A DNA stretch of 17,679 bases from Porticoccaceae bacterium (lineage in GTDB: Bacteria; Pseudomonadota; Gammaproteobacteria; Pseudomonadales; Porticoccaceae). The notes below the pieces were generated by a model that ran no database searches, had not been told where the DNA came from, and worked only from the letters and a program-made list of their open reading frames with translations. Shown here piece after piece: positions 1-7,738 of this stretch. The stretch lies in assembly GCA_023229065.1 (NCBI GenBank), contig JALNZZ010000032.1, positions 1 through 17,679 of the forward strand. The letters are read 5' to 3'. Both the position numbers and the translations under genes were made by a program. Position 1 is the first letter of the stretch, and every line of letters begins with the position of its first letter.

Positions 1-1721
1 AGCAGCACTCGGCGAATATCACCCAGTAGCGCCACTATATCTGTGAGAAACCTGCCAGCATCAGCACCGTTGATCAAGCGGTGATCATAGGTCAGGCTCA
101 ACGGCAGCATCTGGCGCGGCGTGAACTCACTGCCGTTCCACACTGGTTGCACCGAGGCCTTGGATACGCCGAGGATGGCCCCCTCGGGGCTGTTGACGAT
201 CGGAGTAAAGCCTCTGCCACCGATGGCACCCAAGCTGGAGATACTGAAGCTGCCGCCCTGCATATCTGCAGTAGAGAGCTTGCCCTCGCGAGCCTTGTTC
301 GCTACCTCAGCCGTCTCTGCGGCGAGCTCCCACAAACCTTTCTTGTCCACATCGCGAATCACCGGTACCAACAGACCGCGAGGGGTATCCACCGCCATCC
401 CGATATGGACAAATTTTTTCTGGATAACCTTGTCGCCACTGCTGTGCCAGGACCGATTGATTACCGGGTGGCTCCGAAGGGCGTGAGCGCAGGCCAGGAG
501 AATAAAAGCCACTGGCGTTAACCGTACACCGCGCTTGTCTGCCTCTGCCTGCAGGCTCTTGCGAAATGCCTCCATATCGGTGATATCGGCATCATCAAAC
601 TGCGTCACTGCCGGCACATTGAGCCAGTTGCGGCTCATATTGGCCGCAGTCAGCTTGGCAATACGACTCAGAGGAACCTCTTCGATCTCGCCGAATTGAC
701 TGTAATCCACGTCGGGCACAACGGGAATACCGGCCCCGCCGGAACCTGCCGCAGAAGCACTGGTCAGGGTGGCCAGGGTTTTGTTCACATAGCCCAACAC
801 ATCCTCGCGGGTGATACGGGACTTGTTACCGCTACCGCTGACGTTGCGCAAGTCCACGCCCAGCTCGCGGGCAAAATGACGCACCATGGGCCCGGCATAG
901 ACCTCTGCTGCCGGTGCTTCCGGCTCATTGAGCTTGCCGTCGCCAGACCCAGGCTTTTCTGCGCCAGCAGCTGGTTGTTGTGGTGCCGGTTGAGATTGCG
1001 GTGACGGCTGTGGCGCGGGCTGTTTGGCTGCGACAGGTGCCTGTTCAGCAACATCACTCTGCTTTGTAGCCTTGGGCTCGGCGGCAACACTTGCCTCCTC
1101 AGCCTCGACAGTCATTTCTGCCACCGCGGCTCCCGATTTGACCTTGTCGCCCTCTCCCACCAGCACTTTGGTAATCTTGCCGCTGTAGGGGCTGGGCACG
1201 TCCATCGCGGCCTTGTCGCTTTCCAGCGTCATCAGGGCGTCGCCTTCCGCCACCGTATCGCCCACCGAGACGGTAACTTCGATCACATCCACCGCATCGT
1301 CCGTCCCCAGGTCCGGCAACTTGACAGTCTCTTGACGGGCCTGGCTTTTAGCTGCAGTTTTGTCGTCTGCCTTTATATCAGGCTGCTCGGCGGCTACAGC
1401 GGGCTGCTCCTTCTGGTCAGCTTTTGCTGCCGTTTGTGGGGGGGCCTTTTCCTCTGGCTTTTCCTGCTCGGGTGTTTCACCAGCGCTTGTCTCCACCTCC
1501 ATGATGGCAGTGCCACTGGCCACCTTGTCGCCCACCTTCACCAGTACCTTTTTGATCACGCCGGCCTTCGGCGCCGGGATATCCATGGATGCCTTGTCGG
1601 ATTCCAGCACCAGCAGCGTGTCCTCAACGGCGATCTCGTCGCCAGGCTTGACGCTGATTTCAATGACATCCACTTCGTCGGCGCTACCCAGGTCGGGGAT
1701 ATTAATGGTCTCGTTCGCCAT
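1..1721 (-). CDS. aceF: Pyruvate dehydrogenase E2, dihydrolipoamide acetyltransferase (3' end cut by window edge)
   Basis: This is the E2 core of the cytoplasmic pyruvate dehydrogenase complex, which moves the acetyl group from E1 to CoA through swinging lipoyl arms. I translated 573 residues to the window edge. Two lipoyl domains are clear, each with an ESDKA-type motif (lipoyl lysines K43 and K170). Each is followed by a flexible Ala/Pro/Gln/Glu-rich linker. A peripheral-subunit-binding domain follows at about 275-312, then the catalytic domain from about 340. The active-site motif reads DHRLING (H547, N551, G552); Asn in place of Asp is, from memory, also seen in Azotobacter/Pseudomonas E2p. 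The visible end, DIRRVL plus a partial CTN codon, matches the usual E2p C terminus, so probably only the stop codon is missing. The ATG has a GGGAGG Shine-Dalgarno 6 nt upstream that touches the aceE stop; the gap to aceE is 12 nt, so the two form an operon. Confidence 0.96.
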   Translation of the reverse strand, partial: MANETINIPDLGSADEVDVIEISVKPGDEIAVEDTLLVLESDKASMDIPAPKAGVIKKVLVKVGDKVASGTAIMEVETSAGETPEQEKPEEKAPPQTAAKADQKEQPAVAAEQPDIKADDKTAAKSQARQETVKLPDLGTDDAVDVIEVTVSVGDTVAEGDALMTLESDKAAMDVPSPYSGKITKVLVGEGDKVKSGAAVAEMTVEAEEASVAAEPKATKQSDVAEQAPVAAKQPAPQPSPQSQPAPQQPAAGAEKPGSGDGKLNEPEAPAAEVYAGPMVRHFARELGVDLRNVSGSGNKSRITREDVLGYVNKTLATLTSASAAGSGGAGIPVVPDVDYSQFGEIEEVPLSRIAKLTAANMSRNWLNVPAVTQFDDADITDMEAFRKSLQAEADKRGVRLTPVAFILLACAHALRSHPVINRSWHSSGDKVIQKKFVHIGMAVDTPRGLLVPVIRDVDKKGLWELAAETAEVANKAREGKLSTADMQGGSFSISSLGAIGGRGFTPIVNSPEGAILGVSKASVQPVWNGSEFTPRQMLPLSLTYDHRLINGADAGRFLTDIVALLGDIRRVL

Positions 1722-1733
1722 GCTGAGCCTCCC

Positions 1734-4391
1734 TTACACAAACAGCGGATTGGTTTTGTCGGCATCAATGCCGAGGTCGGCTATCGCCTTTTTCACTGCA
1801 GCTTTGTCGAATAGACCCTGCTGGGCAAGACCGTACAGGGCTGTCACGGCGATATAGCGGCGATCCACTTCAAAGAAGTCCCGCAGCTTGACGCGAGTAT
1901 CACTGCGACCAAAGCCGTCGGTGCCCAGCACATGGTAGTCGCCGGGAATGTAAGGCCGCAGCTGCTCACTGTAGCTCTTGATATAGTCGGTGGCGATGAC
2001 AAAGGGACCGGCTTGGTCAGACAATACAGTAGTGACATAAGGTACCCGCTCTTCTTCGTCGGGATGCAAACGGTTCCAGCGGGTCACTGCCTGGCCATCG
2101 CGGGCCAGCTCATTGACACTGGTGACACTCCACACATCCGACTCGATCTTGAACTGCTCCTTGAGCAAATCGGCGGCAGCGAGCACCTCGTTGAGGATGG
2201 TGCCGGAACCCATCAGCTGCACCCTGGGCTTGCCCTTGGCGCTCTTGCCGCCCTGGCGCAGGCGATAAATACCCTTGATGATGCCTTCCTCGACACCTTC
2301 CGGCATTGGTGGCTGCCGGTAGTTCTCGTTCATGGTGGTGATGTAGTAGTAGCAGTTTTCCTTCTCACCGTACATGCGCCGCAGACCGTCCTGAATGATC
2401 ACCGCCAGCTCGTAGCTATAGGTTGGATCATAGGTGCGGCAGTTGGGAATGGTGCTGGCCAGTACGTGGCTGTGGCCGTCCTGATGCTGAAGGCCCTCAC
2501 CGTTGAGCGTCGTGCGCCCCGCTGTCGCGCCGATAAGAAAACCCCGCGCCTGGCTATCGGCAGCAGCCCAGGCCAGGTCCCCGACGCGCTGGAAACCAAA
2601 CATGGAGTAATAAATGTAAAACGGCACCATGGGGCAGTCGTAATTGCTGTAGGCCGTGGCCAACGCAATCCACGCTGACATGGCGCCGCTCTCATTGATA
2701 CCCAGCTCCAGGATCTGGCCCTTCTTGTCCTCCCGATAGAACATGATCTGATCAGCATCGTGGGGCGTGTACTGTTGATCCTCGGCGGTGTAAATGCCCA
2801 GCTGGCGGAACATGCCCTCCATACCGAAGGTGCGTGCTTCATCCGGTACGATCGGAACCACCCGGGAGCCGATGTCCTTATCCTTGACCAAGGTCGACAG
2901 GATACGTACAAAGGCCATCGTCGTAGAAATTTCACGCTCGCCACTACCCTCCAACTGCTTTTGGAAAGCGGACAACGGGGGTATCTCCAGAGGCTCAAAG
3001 TCCGCTTGGCGGTCCGGCACAAACCCACCCAGCGCTTCGCGGCGGCGCTTCATATAGGTGATTTCCGGGCTGCCTTCCGGCGGCCTGTAATAGGGCACGG
3101 TGTCCAGCTGGTCATCGGGAATGGGGATGCCAAAGCGATCGCGGAAGCTCTTCAGGCTTTCGAGATCGAGTTTTTTTACCGAGTGCGTGTCGTTGGCAGC
3201 TTCACCCGCCGCACCCATGCCGTATCCCTTCACTGTCATGGCGAGAATAACGGTGGGTTTGCCACTGCTTTCCATGGCCTGAGCATAAGCTGCGTAAACT
3301 TTGTAGGGGTCGTGGCCGCCACGGTTGAGGTAGTGAATTTCTCTGTCAGACCAGTCGCTGACCATTTCTTTCAGTTCGGGATAGCGACCAAAGAAGTTCT
3401 CGCGCACGTAGGCGCCACCTTCGTTTTTGCAGTTTTGCAGCTCGCCGTCGCACACTTCGTTCATCACTTTTTGGAGCAGGCCGTGCTTGTCTTTCTCCAG
3501 CAACGGATCCCACAACCGACCCCATACGACCTTGATGACATTCCAGCCAGCACCGCGGAACTGCCCTTCCAGCTCCTGAATAATTTTGCCATTGCCGCGC
3601 ACCGGGCCGTCGAGCCGCTGCAAGTTGCAGTTGACGACAAAGATCAAATTGTCGAGCCCTTCGCGGCCTGCCAGGGAGATGGCACCGAGACTTTCCGGCT
3701 CATCACATTCGCCATCGCCAAGGAAGGCCCAAACCTTGCGGTCGTTGCGGGGTACCAGTTCCCGCGCCATGAGATAGCGCATTACCTGAGCCTGGTAGAT
3801 GGCTTGAATTGGGCCGAGCCCCATGGAGACAGTGGGAAACTGCCAGTAATTAGGCATCAGCCACGGATGCGGATAGGAGGACAAACCTTTGCCATCCACT
3901 TCGCGGCGGAAATTATCCATCTGTTCTTCGCTGATCCGCCCCTCCAGAAAAGAGCGGGCATAGATGCCGGGCGAACTATGGCCCTGAAAGTAAATCAGGT
4001 CATCGAGGTGTTCACTGTTGCGACCGCGGAAAAAGTAGTTGAACCCCACGTCGTAGAGGGTCGCGGCCGAGGAAAAAGTCGCGATATGGCCGCCCAGCCC
4101 TGCATTCGCTTTATTGGCACGCATCACCATGGCCAGAGCATTCCAGCGCACCAGGGAGCGAATCCGGCGTTCCATAAAGAGGTCGCCAGGCATGCGCTTT
4201 TCTTGGTGGGTCGGGATGGTGTTACGAAAGGGAGTAGTAATAGCGTCGGGGGTGGGGATGCCGGAGGCCGTGGCCTTGTCGAGGAGTTGCTTGACCAGGA
4301 AGCCGGCCCGCTCCTCTCCCTGAAACTTGATAACGGACTCCAGTGCATCGAGCCACTCCCGGGTTTCCATCGGATCTATATCCTGGTGCAT
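1734..4391 (-). CDS. aceE: Pyruvate dehydrogenase E1 component, homodimeric type
   Basis: AceE is the TPP-dependent E1 of pyruvate dehydrogenase: it decarboxylates pyruvate and acetylates the lipoyl groups of AceF. The 885-residue length is that of the homodimeric AceE family. Family blocks are visible throughout: RMPGDLFMERRIRSLVRW near residue 66, GGHIATF near 100, and the TPP/Mg motif GDGE at 225-228 followed about 25 residues later by NCNLQRLDGPVRGNGK. The C terminus is intact. The ATG has a GAGGA ribosome-binding site about 7 nt upstream, and the start MHQDIDPMET aligns with Pseudomonas-type AceE. aceF follows after 12 nt. The next gene upstream is the M16 protease, 93 nt away on the same strand, so aceE may have its own promoter in that gap, read through from it, or both. 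No pdhR-type regulator or lpd is visible here. Confidence 0.97.
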   Translation of the reverse strand: MHQDIDPMETREWLDALESVIKFQGEERAGFLVKQLLDKATASGIPTPDAITTPFRNTIPTHQEKRMPGDLFMERRIRSLVRWNALAMVMRANKANAGLGGHIATFSSAATLYDVGFNYFFRGRNSEHLDDLIYFQGHSSPGIYARSFLEGRISEEQMDNFRREVDGKGLSSYPHPWLMPNYWQFPTVSMGLGPIQAIYQAQVMRYLMARELVPRNDRKVWAFLGDGECDEPESLGAISLAGREGLDNLIFVVNCNLQRLDGPVRGNGKIIQELEGQFRGAGWNVIKVVWGRLWDPLLEKDKHGLLQKVMNEVCDGELQNCKNEGGAYVRENFFGRYPELKEMVSDWSDREIHYLNRGGHDPYKVYAAYAQAMESSGKPTVILAMTVKGYGMGAAGEAANDTHSVKKLDLESLKSFRDRFGIPIPDDQLDTVPYYRPPEGSPEITYMKRRREALGGFVPDRQADFEPLEIPPLSAFQKQLEGSGEREISTTMAFVRILSTLVKDKDIGSRVVPIVPDEARTFGMEGMFRQLGIYTAEDQQYTPHDADQIMFYREDKKGQILELGINESGAMSAWIALATAYSNYDCPMVPFYIYYSMFGFQRVGDLAWAAADSQARGFLIGATAGRTTLNGEGLQHQDGHSHVLASTIPNCRTYDPTYSYELAVIIQDGLRRMYGEKENCYYYITTMNENYRQPPMPEGVEEGIIKGIYRLRQGGKSAKGKPRVQLMGSGTILNEVLAAADLLKEQFKIESDVWSVTSVNELARDGQAVTRWNRLHPDEEERVPYVTTVLSDQAGPFVIATDYIKSYSEQLRPYIPGDYHVLGTDGFGRSDTRVKLRDFFEVDRRYIAVTALYGLAQQGLFDKAAVKKAIADLGIDADKTNPLFV

Positions 4392-4422
4392 ACAAACATC
4401 CTCAAATACTCAACACAATTAG

Positions 4423-4428
4423 ATTCTA
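4423..4428 (-). promoter_or_regulatory. Weak candidate -10 element upstream of aceE
   Basis: On the minus strand the 93-nt gap upstream of aceE carries TAGAAT, which matches the sigma70 -10 consensus at 5 of 6 positions and lies about 32 nt before the ATG. No convincing -35 hexamer sits 16-18 nt upstream and there is no TGn extension, so this is only a possibility. I see no PdhR-like ATTGGT...ACCAAT operator. Confidence 0.25.
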
Positions 4429-4463
4429 CAGAGTTTACTGCGCAAACACGACGCTGGCACGGA

Positions 4464-4480
4464 GCGGGCACAAGGCCCGC
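4464..4480 (-). other. GC-rich hairpin just after the M16 protease stop codon
   Basis: GCGGGC and GCCCGC form a perfect 6-bp stem with a 5-nt loop, starting 4 nt after the TAG of the M16 gene. On the minus strand no T-run follows, so it is not a classical intrinsic terminator. It could still slow transcription or protect the mRNA 3' end between the protease and aceE. Confidence 0.3.
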
Positions 4481-4484
4481 CCGG

Positions 4485-7436
4485 CTACTGTGAATAGCTG
4501 AAAACCCCTTCGGTAAGCGTATCTCGCGCGTCGCGATCCAACGCCTGATAGCTTGGGTCGCGACTGGACAATACCCACAAGCCCTGGCGGTCGCCGCGCA
4601 GCACCCGCGAATAGGCGGCATGCAACTCATCGAGGCTCACCGTCCGGATGGCAGCAGCGAGCTGCGGACGGAAATCAAAATCATTGTAACCCAGTTGCAT
4701 GGACTCCAGATGACGCCCGGCCAGCTCCATTACGTTCTTTGGTTGCTCTTCGATACCGGCGAGCACCGCCTGACGGATGCGTTCAAAGCCCTCTTCGTCG
4801 AGCTCATTAAGGCGGGACTCAAAACGTTCCAGAAAAGCATCGATCTCTTTCTGTAGCAGCTCGCTGTCATGGCCTGGCGACTGGACGTAGAACAGCAGTC
4901 CGGGTACACGGTGCATCGGAGAAATGCTATTGCCCACCACATAGCCCAGCTGGCGCTCGGTGCGCAACTCAGAATAAAACGGTGCTTCAGTCAGCTTTTG
5001 CAGCAGCGCGAAGCGCGCCCGCTCATCGAGCGTATCCTCCTCGCCCTGCAGAAACAACAGCGCCGCACTATCCTCGTGGTCGACATAGACAGGGAACACG
5101 GCCAACTTGCTTCTGGTATCCAGATTGTGCACCTTATAGGTCACGGCAACGGCTGCGCCGCTGCCATCGCCAAGCCCAAGCTGCCGGTCGACGGCAGCGG
5201 CCATATCGATGGCGGTGTCGCGATCCAGGTTGCCACCGCTGTAGAAGCGGGCATGACTGCGATCGAACAGGTCTGCCGCGAAGGCACGCACATCATCGAG
5301 CGTCAGGGTTGACAGGATCTCGGCCTTTTCCAGCGGCAACCAGCTATCGCGCAACAGCGGGCCAAGACGCGCCATGACCTGGGTAACAGGCCAGTCCCGC
5401 GCAGTATTACGCCACTGGCGCAGCATCAGATTATGGATGCGATCGAAACGCGCTGCATCCCAATCCGGGGCCGCCATCACGGTCACGATCTCGTCCAGCA
5501 GCAGCGGCTGCTTCTCGCTGTAACCCTGCACTCTCAGGTTGAGGCCATTGTCCCAACGGCCAATATTAAAACCAAGTCCTGCCTGTGCCGCCGGATAGGT
5601 GCGAGACGACAATTGATCTGCCACTAGCGCACGGTAGAGATCCAGCAGTGTTTCGCGCCGCGGATCGTCGAGATCGGGAATAGCGATACGCGCCTCAAAT
5701 ACCGCTCGCGGCGAGCGGAACTGGCCGTCGGGATAGTGCCACAACTCGGCGGTGCTCTCCTCCAGGTCGAGCCGCTGTGGTTGCGGCAGGGTATCAGCCT
5801 CATCCAGCAGCACCAGTTGCTCGGGAATAAACTCATTGGCTGCTGGCAGTGACAGCGCCAGGCCATCAAGAACGTTATTCTTACTGTTGTTGCTGAGCAA
5901 CTCGACATCGAGCGGCTCCACCCGGTAGGGAGTCTGATAGTAAGTGGAGGTACGGTCGGTCTCCAGCCCGCGGGCCACCAGGGTGACAAAGGCGTTGTCC
6001 GGGCGCAGGTGGCTGGCAACATCCTCAACCACGCCGGGCGCAAAAGTATTAAATAAATAGGAGCCGCGAAGGGTTTCAGCGGCGGGATAGTGATGCATCA
6101 AAGTGCTGAGGCGCTGTACGGTGCGACTCGCACCCTGCTTGTCAGCGAAGCGAAAAGCCACCCGCGACAGGTTGGCCACCTCATCATAACGCCAACGCTC
6201 CAGGCCTTGTTTGCGGACCAGGTCGAGCCAGTCAAAGAAGGCCGAGGTAATGGCTTCATGATGCTCTACCCCTGCTTCGGTGAGGCCAATCGAAACAGTG
6301 AACATGGCACCCGCCCGGCTGTCAAAAGCCAGCCCCGCTCCCAGAGACTCCGCCAGCCCCAAGCTTTTGAGCTCTGCCAATAGCGTCCCCTCTCCTTCGT
6401 GACCCAGCAGGTGACTGATGAAATCAATCGGCTTGGTGGGCCACAGGGCCGCCATTGAGGGCATCGGAAAGCTAACGCTGAGATGGCGCAGTTCCTTCTC
6501 CGGTGTAATCGACACCCGGAAAGGCATCGCCCGGTTAAACAGAGGATCTGTGTCTGCCTCCAGCTCCGTACCGTGGTTGGGCACCTCGGCAAAACGACTC
6601 CGCACCACCTCTTCGAGGGTATCCAGATCCTCGCGGCCAAGCACTGCCAAGGTCATCAGGTTGGCAGAGTAATAGCGCTGATAGAAGGCCAGAAGGTCAT
6701 CCCTCACCGGTCCCTCTTCACGATCAGCCAGCGTCTCGAGGTTACCCACCGAAAACAGGCTGAAAGGGTGTTCAGAGCTGGCCAGTTCCCGCAGTACATC
6801 CCATTCGCGACGACCGTCGTCTTTCAGTCGCAGGCGGTATTCAGACTCCACTGCATTGCGCTCGCGCTCGACGAACTCCGGGTTGAACAAGGGCGCGACA
6901 AAAAACCTCGAAAATCGGTCCAGGGCTGCTTCCAGGTGAGGGGCATCCACTTCAAAGAAGTAATTGGTCTCTTCCAAACTGGTATAAGCGTTGTGACTAC
7001 CGCCGTGCTCGCTGATAAAGGCCTGGTATTCGCCCGGCTCGGGGTATCGGTCAGTGCCGAGAAACAACATGTGCTCGAGAAAGTGCGCCAAGCCCTCGCG
7101 CTCGGGCGGATTGTCGAAGCTGCCCACCTCGACACTCAAGGACGCCGCGGCCTTGTCCGTTTCCGGATCGGATATCAACAGTATCGCCAGTTCGTTGTCG
7201 AGGGTGATGTAGCGATAACCGCGCTTATCTGCCGGGCTGCGGTAGACCGCTGTGTCACCGTGTTCCTCCTCGTCGCCTCTGACAAACCACGCAGTGTCCT
7301 CATATGCGCTAAGACGCGAGGCAGATTCTAGAGCGGGGTTTGTGACCTCTGAGTCCCTGTCATCGGACTGGGTACATCCAGCCAGCAAGGCCAGGACAAG
7401 CAATACAACAGCTGTCAGGTTACGGTAGACAAACAT
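4485..7436 (-). CDS. Pitrilysin-like M16 (insulinase family) zinc protease, predicted lipoprotein
   Basis: The protein is 983 residues from the ATG chosen here, close to E. coli pitrilysin (protease III, about 960). M16 enzymes cut short peptides inside a clam-like chamber. The inverted zinc motif HFLEH is intact (H118, E121, H122), with the third ligand E199 in the NAVESE motif 77 residues on, the pitrilysin spacing. N-terminal catalytic, middle and inactive C-terminal M16 lobes are all present. The N terminus is a lipoprotein signal: an Arg, a Leu/Val-rich core, then LLAGC (lipid Cys 21) followed by Thr, so no Asp retention signal, which suggests outer-membrane sorting. Start choice is ambiguous. 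ATG 7436 lies 12 nt after GGAGG, while an in-frame TTG at 7442 lies 6 nt after it and adds two residues (985 aa). The gene is codirectional with aceE-aceF, but a metabolic link is not evident. Confidence 0.93.
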   Translation of the reverse strand: MFVYRNLTAVVLLVLALLAGCTQSDDRDSEVTNPALESASRLSAYEDTAWFVRGDEEEHGDTAVYRSPADKRGYRYITLDNELAILLISDPETDKAAASLSVEVGSFDNPPEREGLAHFLEHMLFLGTDRYPEPGEYQAFISEHGGSHNAYTSLEETNYFFEVDAPHLEAALDRFSRFFVAPLFNPEFVERERNAVESEYRLRLKDDGRREWDVLRELASSEHPFSLFSVGNLETLADREEGPVRDDLLAFYQRYYSANLMTLAVLGREDLDTLEEVVRSRFAEVPNHGTELEADTDPLFNRAMPFRVSITPEKELRHLSVSFPMPSMAALWPTKPIDFISHLLGHEGEGTLLAELKSLGLAESLGAGLAFDSRAGAMFTVSIGLTEAGVEHHEAITSAFFDWLDLVRKQGLERWRYDEVANLSRVAFRFADKQGASRTVQRLSTLMHHYPAAETLRGSYLFNTFAPGVVEDVASHLRPDNAFVTLVARGLETDRTSTYYQTPYRVEPLDVELLSNNSKNNVLDGLALSLPAANEFIPEQLVLLDEADTLPQPQRLDLEESTAELWHYPDGQFRSPRAVFEARIAIPDLDDPRRETLLDLYRALVADQLSSRTYPAAQAGLGFNIGRWDNGLNLRVQGYSEKQPLLLDEIVTVMAAPDWDAARFDRIHNLMLRQWRNTARDWPVTQVMARLGPLLRDSWLPLEKAEILSTLTLDDVRAFAADLFDRSHARFYSGGNLDRDTAIDMAAAVDRQLGLGDGSGAAVAVTYKVHNLDTRSKLAVFPVYVDHEDSAALLFLQGEEDTLDERARFALLQKLTEAPFYSELRTERQLGYVVGNSISPMHRVPGLLFYVQSPGHDSELLQKEIDAFLERFESRLNELDEEGFERIRQAVLAGIEEQPKNVMELAGRHLESMQLGYNDFDFRPQLAAAIRTVSLDELHAAYSRVLRGDRQGLWVLSSRDPSYQALDRDARDTLTEGVFSYSQ

Positions 7437-7481
7437 CGACAATCAGGTCCTCCACAGGTCAATTTGAATAATAATCCCAGC

Positions 7482-7497
7482 CAGCCCTGCCGGGCTG
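7482..7497 (-). other. Hairpin in the 5' leader of the M16 protease mRNA
   Basis: CAGCCC and GGGCTG form a perfect 6-bp stem around a 4-nt loop. On the minus strand it is followed by GCTGGG and then ATTATTATT, and it lies about 40 nt upstream of the protease ribosome-binding site. It could be an mRNA-stabilising element or a weak terminator of read-through from the secretin. Confidence 0.3.
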
Positions 7498-7564
7498 CGG
7501 CAAGGAGGCAGTCTATGGCAGCGGCAGCCATTTGTCCCGCCCCCCCACTACAGATAGCCAGGAG

Positions 7565-7593
7565 AATACAGGACAGACTGGTTTGTCAGTCAA
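7565..7593 (-). promoter_or_regulatory. Candidate sigma70 promoter for the M16 protease with an internal dyad
   Basis: Reading the minus strand, TTGACT (7588-7593, 5/6 match to -35) is separated by exactly 17 nt from TGTATT (7565-7570, 4/6 match to -10). Transcription would start near 7558, leaving a leader of about 120 nt. The 3' bases of the -35 hexamer and the spacer contain the inverted repeat GACTG-6 nt-CAGTC, flanked by imperfect GGAC/GTCC arms, so a repressor could bind across the promoter. This rests on sequence match only. Confidence 0.4.
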
Positions 7594-7668
7594 AGTCCTT
7601 CCAGACCCAGCGCAAAGAGTGTGCTTCATCACAGAAAGCTGCATGAGCAACGCTGGGTATGCTTCTCA

Positions 7669-7682
7669 AACCTTGAGTGTAC
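7669..7682. repeat. 14-mer repeat, copy 1 (downstream of secretin)
   Basis: The 14-mer AACCTTGAGTGTAC matches 13 of 14 bases with the segment at 9760-9773, so the two copies flank the secretin gene in the same orientation. This copy is also part of a small inverted repeat, CTCAA-3 nt-TTGAG. Its function is unknown. Confidence 0.35.
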
Positions 7683-7738
7683 GAGATACGCGCCAACAAC
7701 ATAAATAAATGGCTTGGGCCAAGGTCTCTGCCTTGCGC

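Larger units (their letters stand above)
7437..7738. other. About 300 bp intergenic region between the M16 protease and the secretin
   Basis: I find no credible gene here; a 60-codon plus-strand frame starting with TTG has no ribosome-binding site and low-complexity content. The stretch contains a candidate minus-strand promoter (7565-7593), a leader hairpin (7482-7497), a C7 run near 7540 and one copy of a 14-mer repeated upstream of the secretin (7669-7682). Just after the secretin stop there is a weak 5-bp CAAGG/CCTTG hairpin followed on the minus strand by ATTTATTT, which may help end secretin transcription. Confidence 0.6.

Noticed and set aside
1638..1652. Asn instead of Asp in the AceF HRxxDG active-site motif as a possible defect (checked while reading the lipoyl and catalytic motifs)
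   Set aside because: The HRLING form (at codons 547-552, near bases 66-83) is, from memory, a known variant in Azotobacter and Pseudomonas E2p and is not a sign of inactivation.
4464..4480. Intrinsic terminator between the M16 protease and aceE
   Set aside because: The 6-bp stem is real, but no T-run follows on the coding strand, so it is listed only as a hairpin.
2760..4493. 577-codon plus-strand open frame antisense to aceE
   Set aside because: aceE is certain on the minus strand; this frame shows no motif and reads like a reverse-strand shadow.
7464..7646. 60-codon plus-strand frame in the intergenic region
   Set aside because: It has a TTG start, no ribosome-binding site, low-complexity composition and overlaps a predicted promoter; not credible as a gene.
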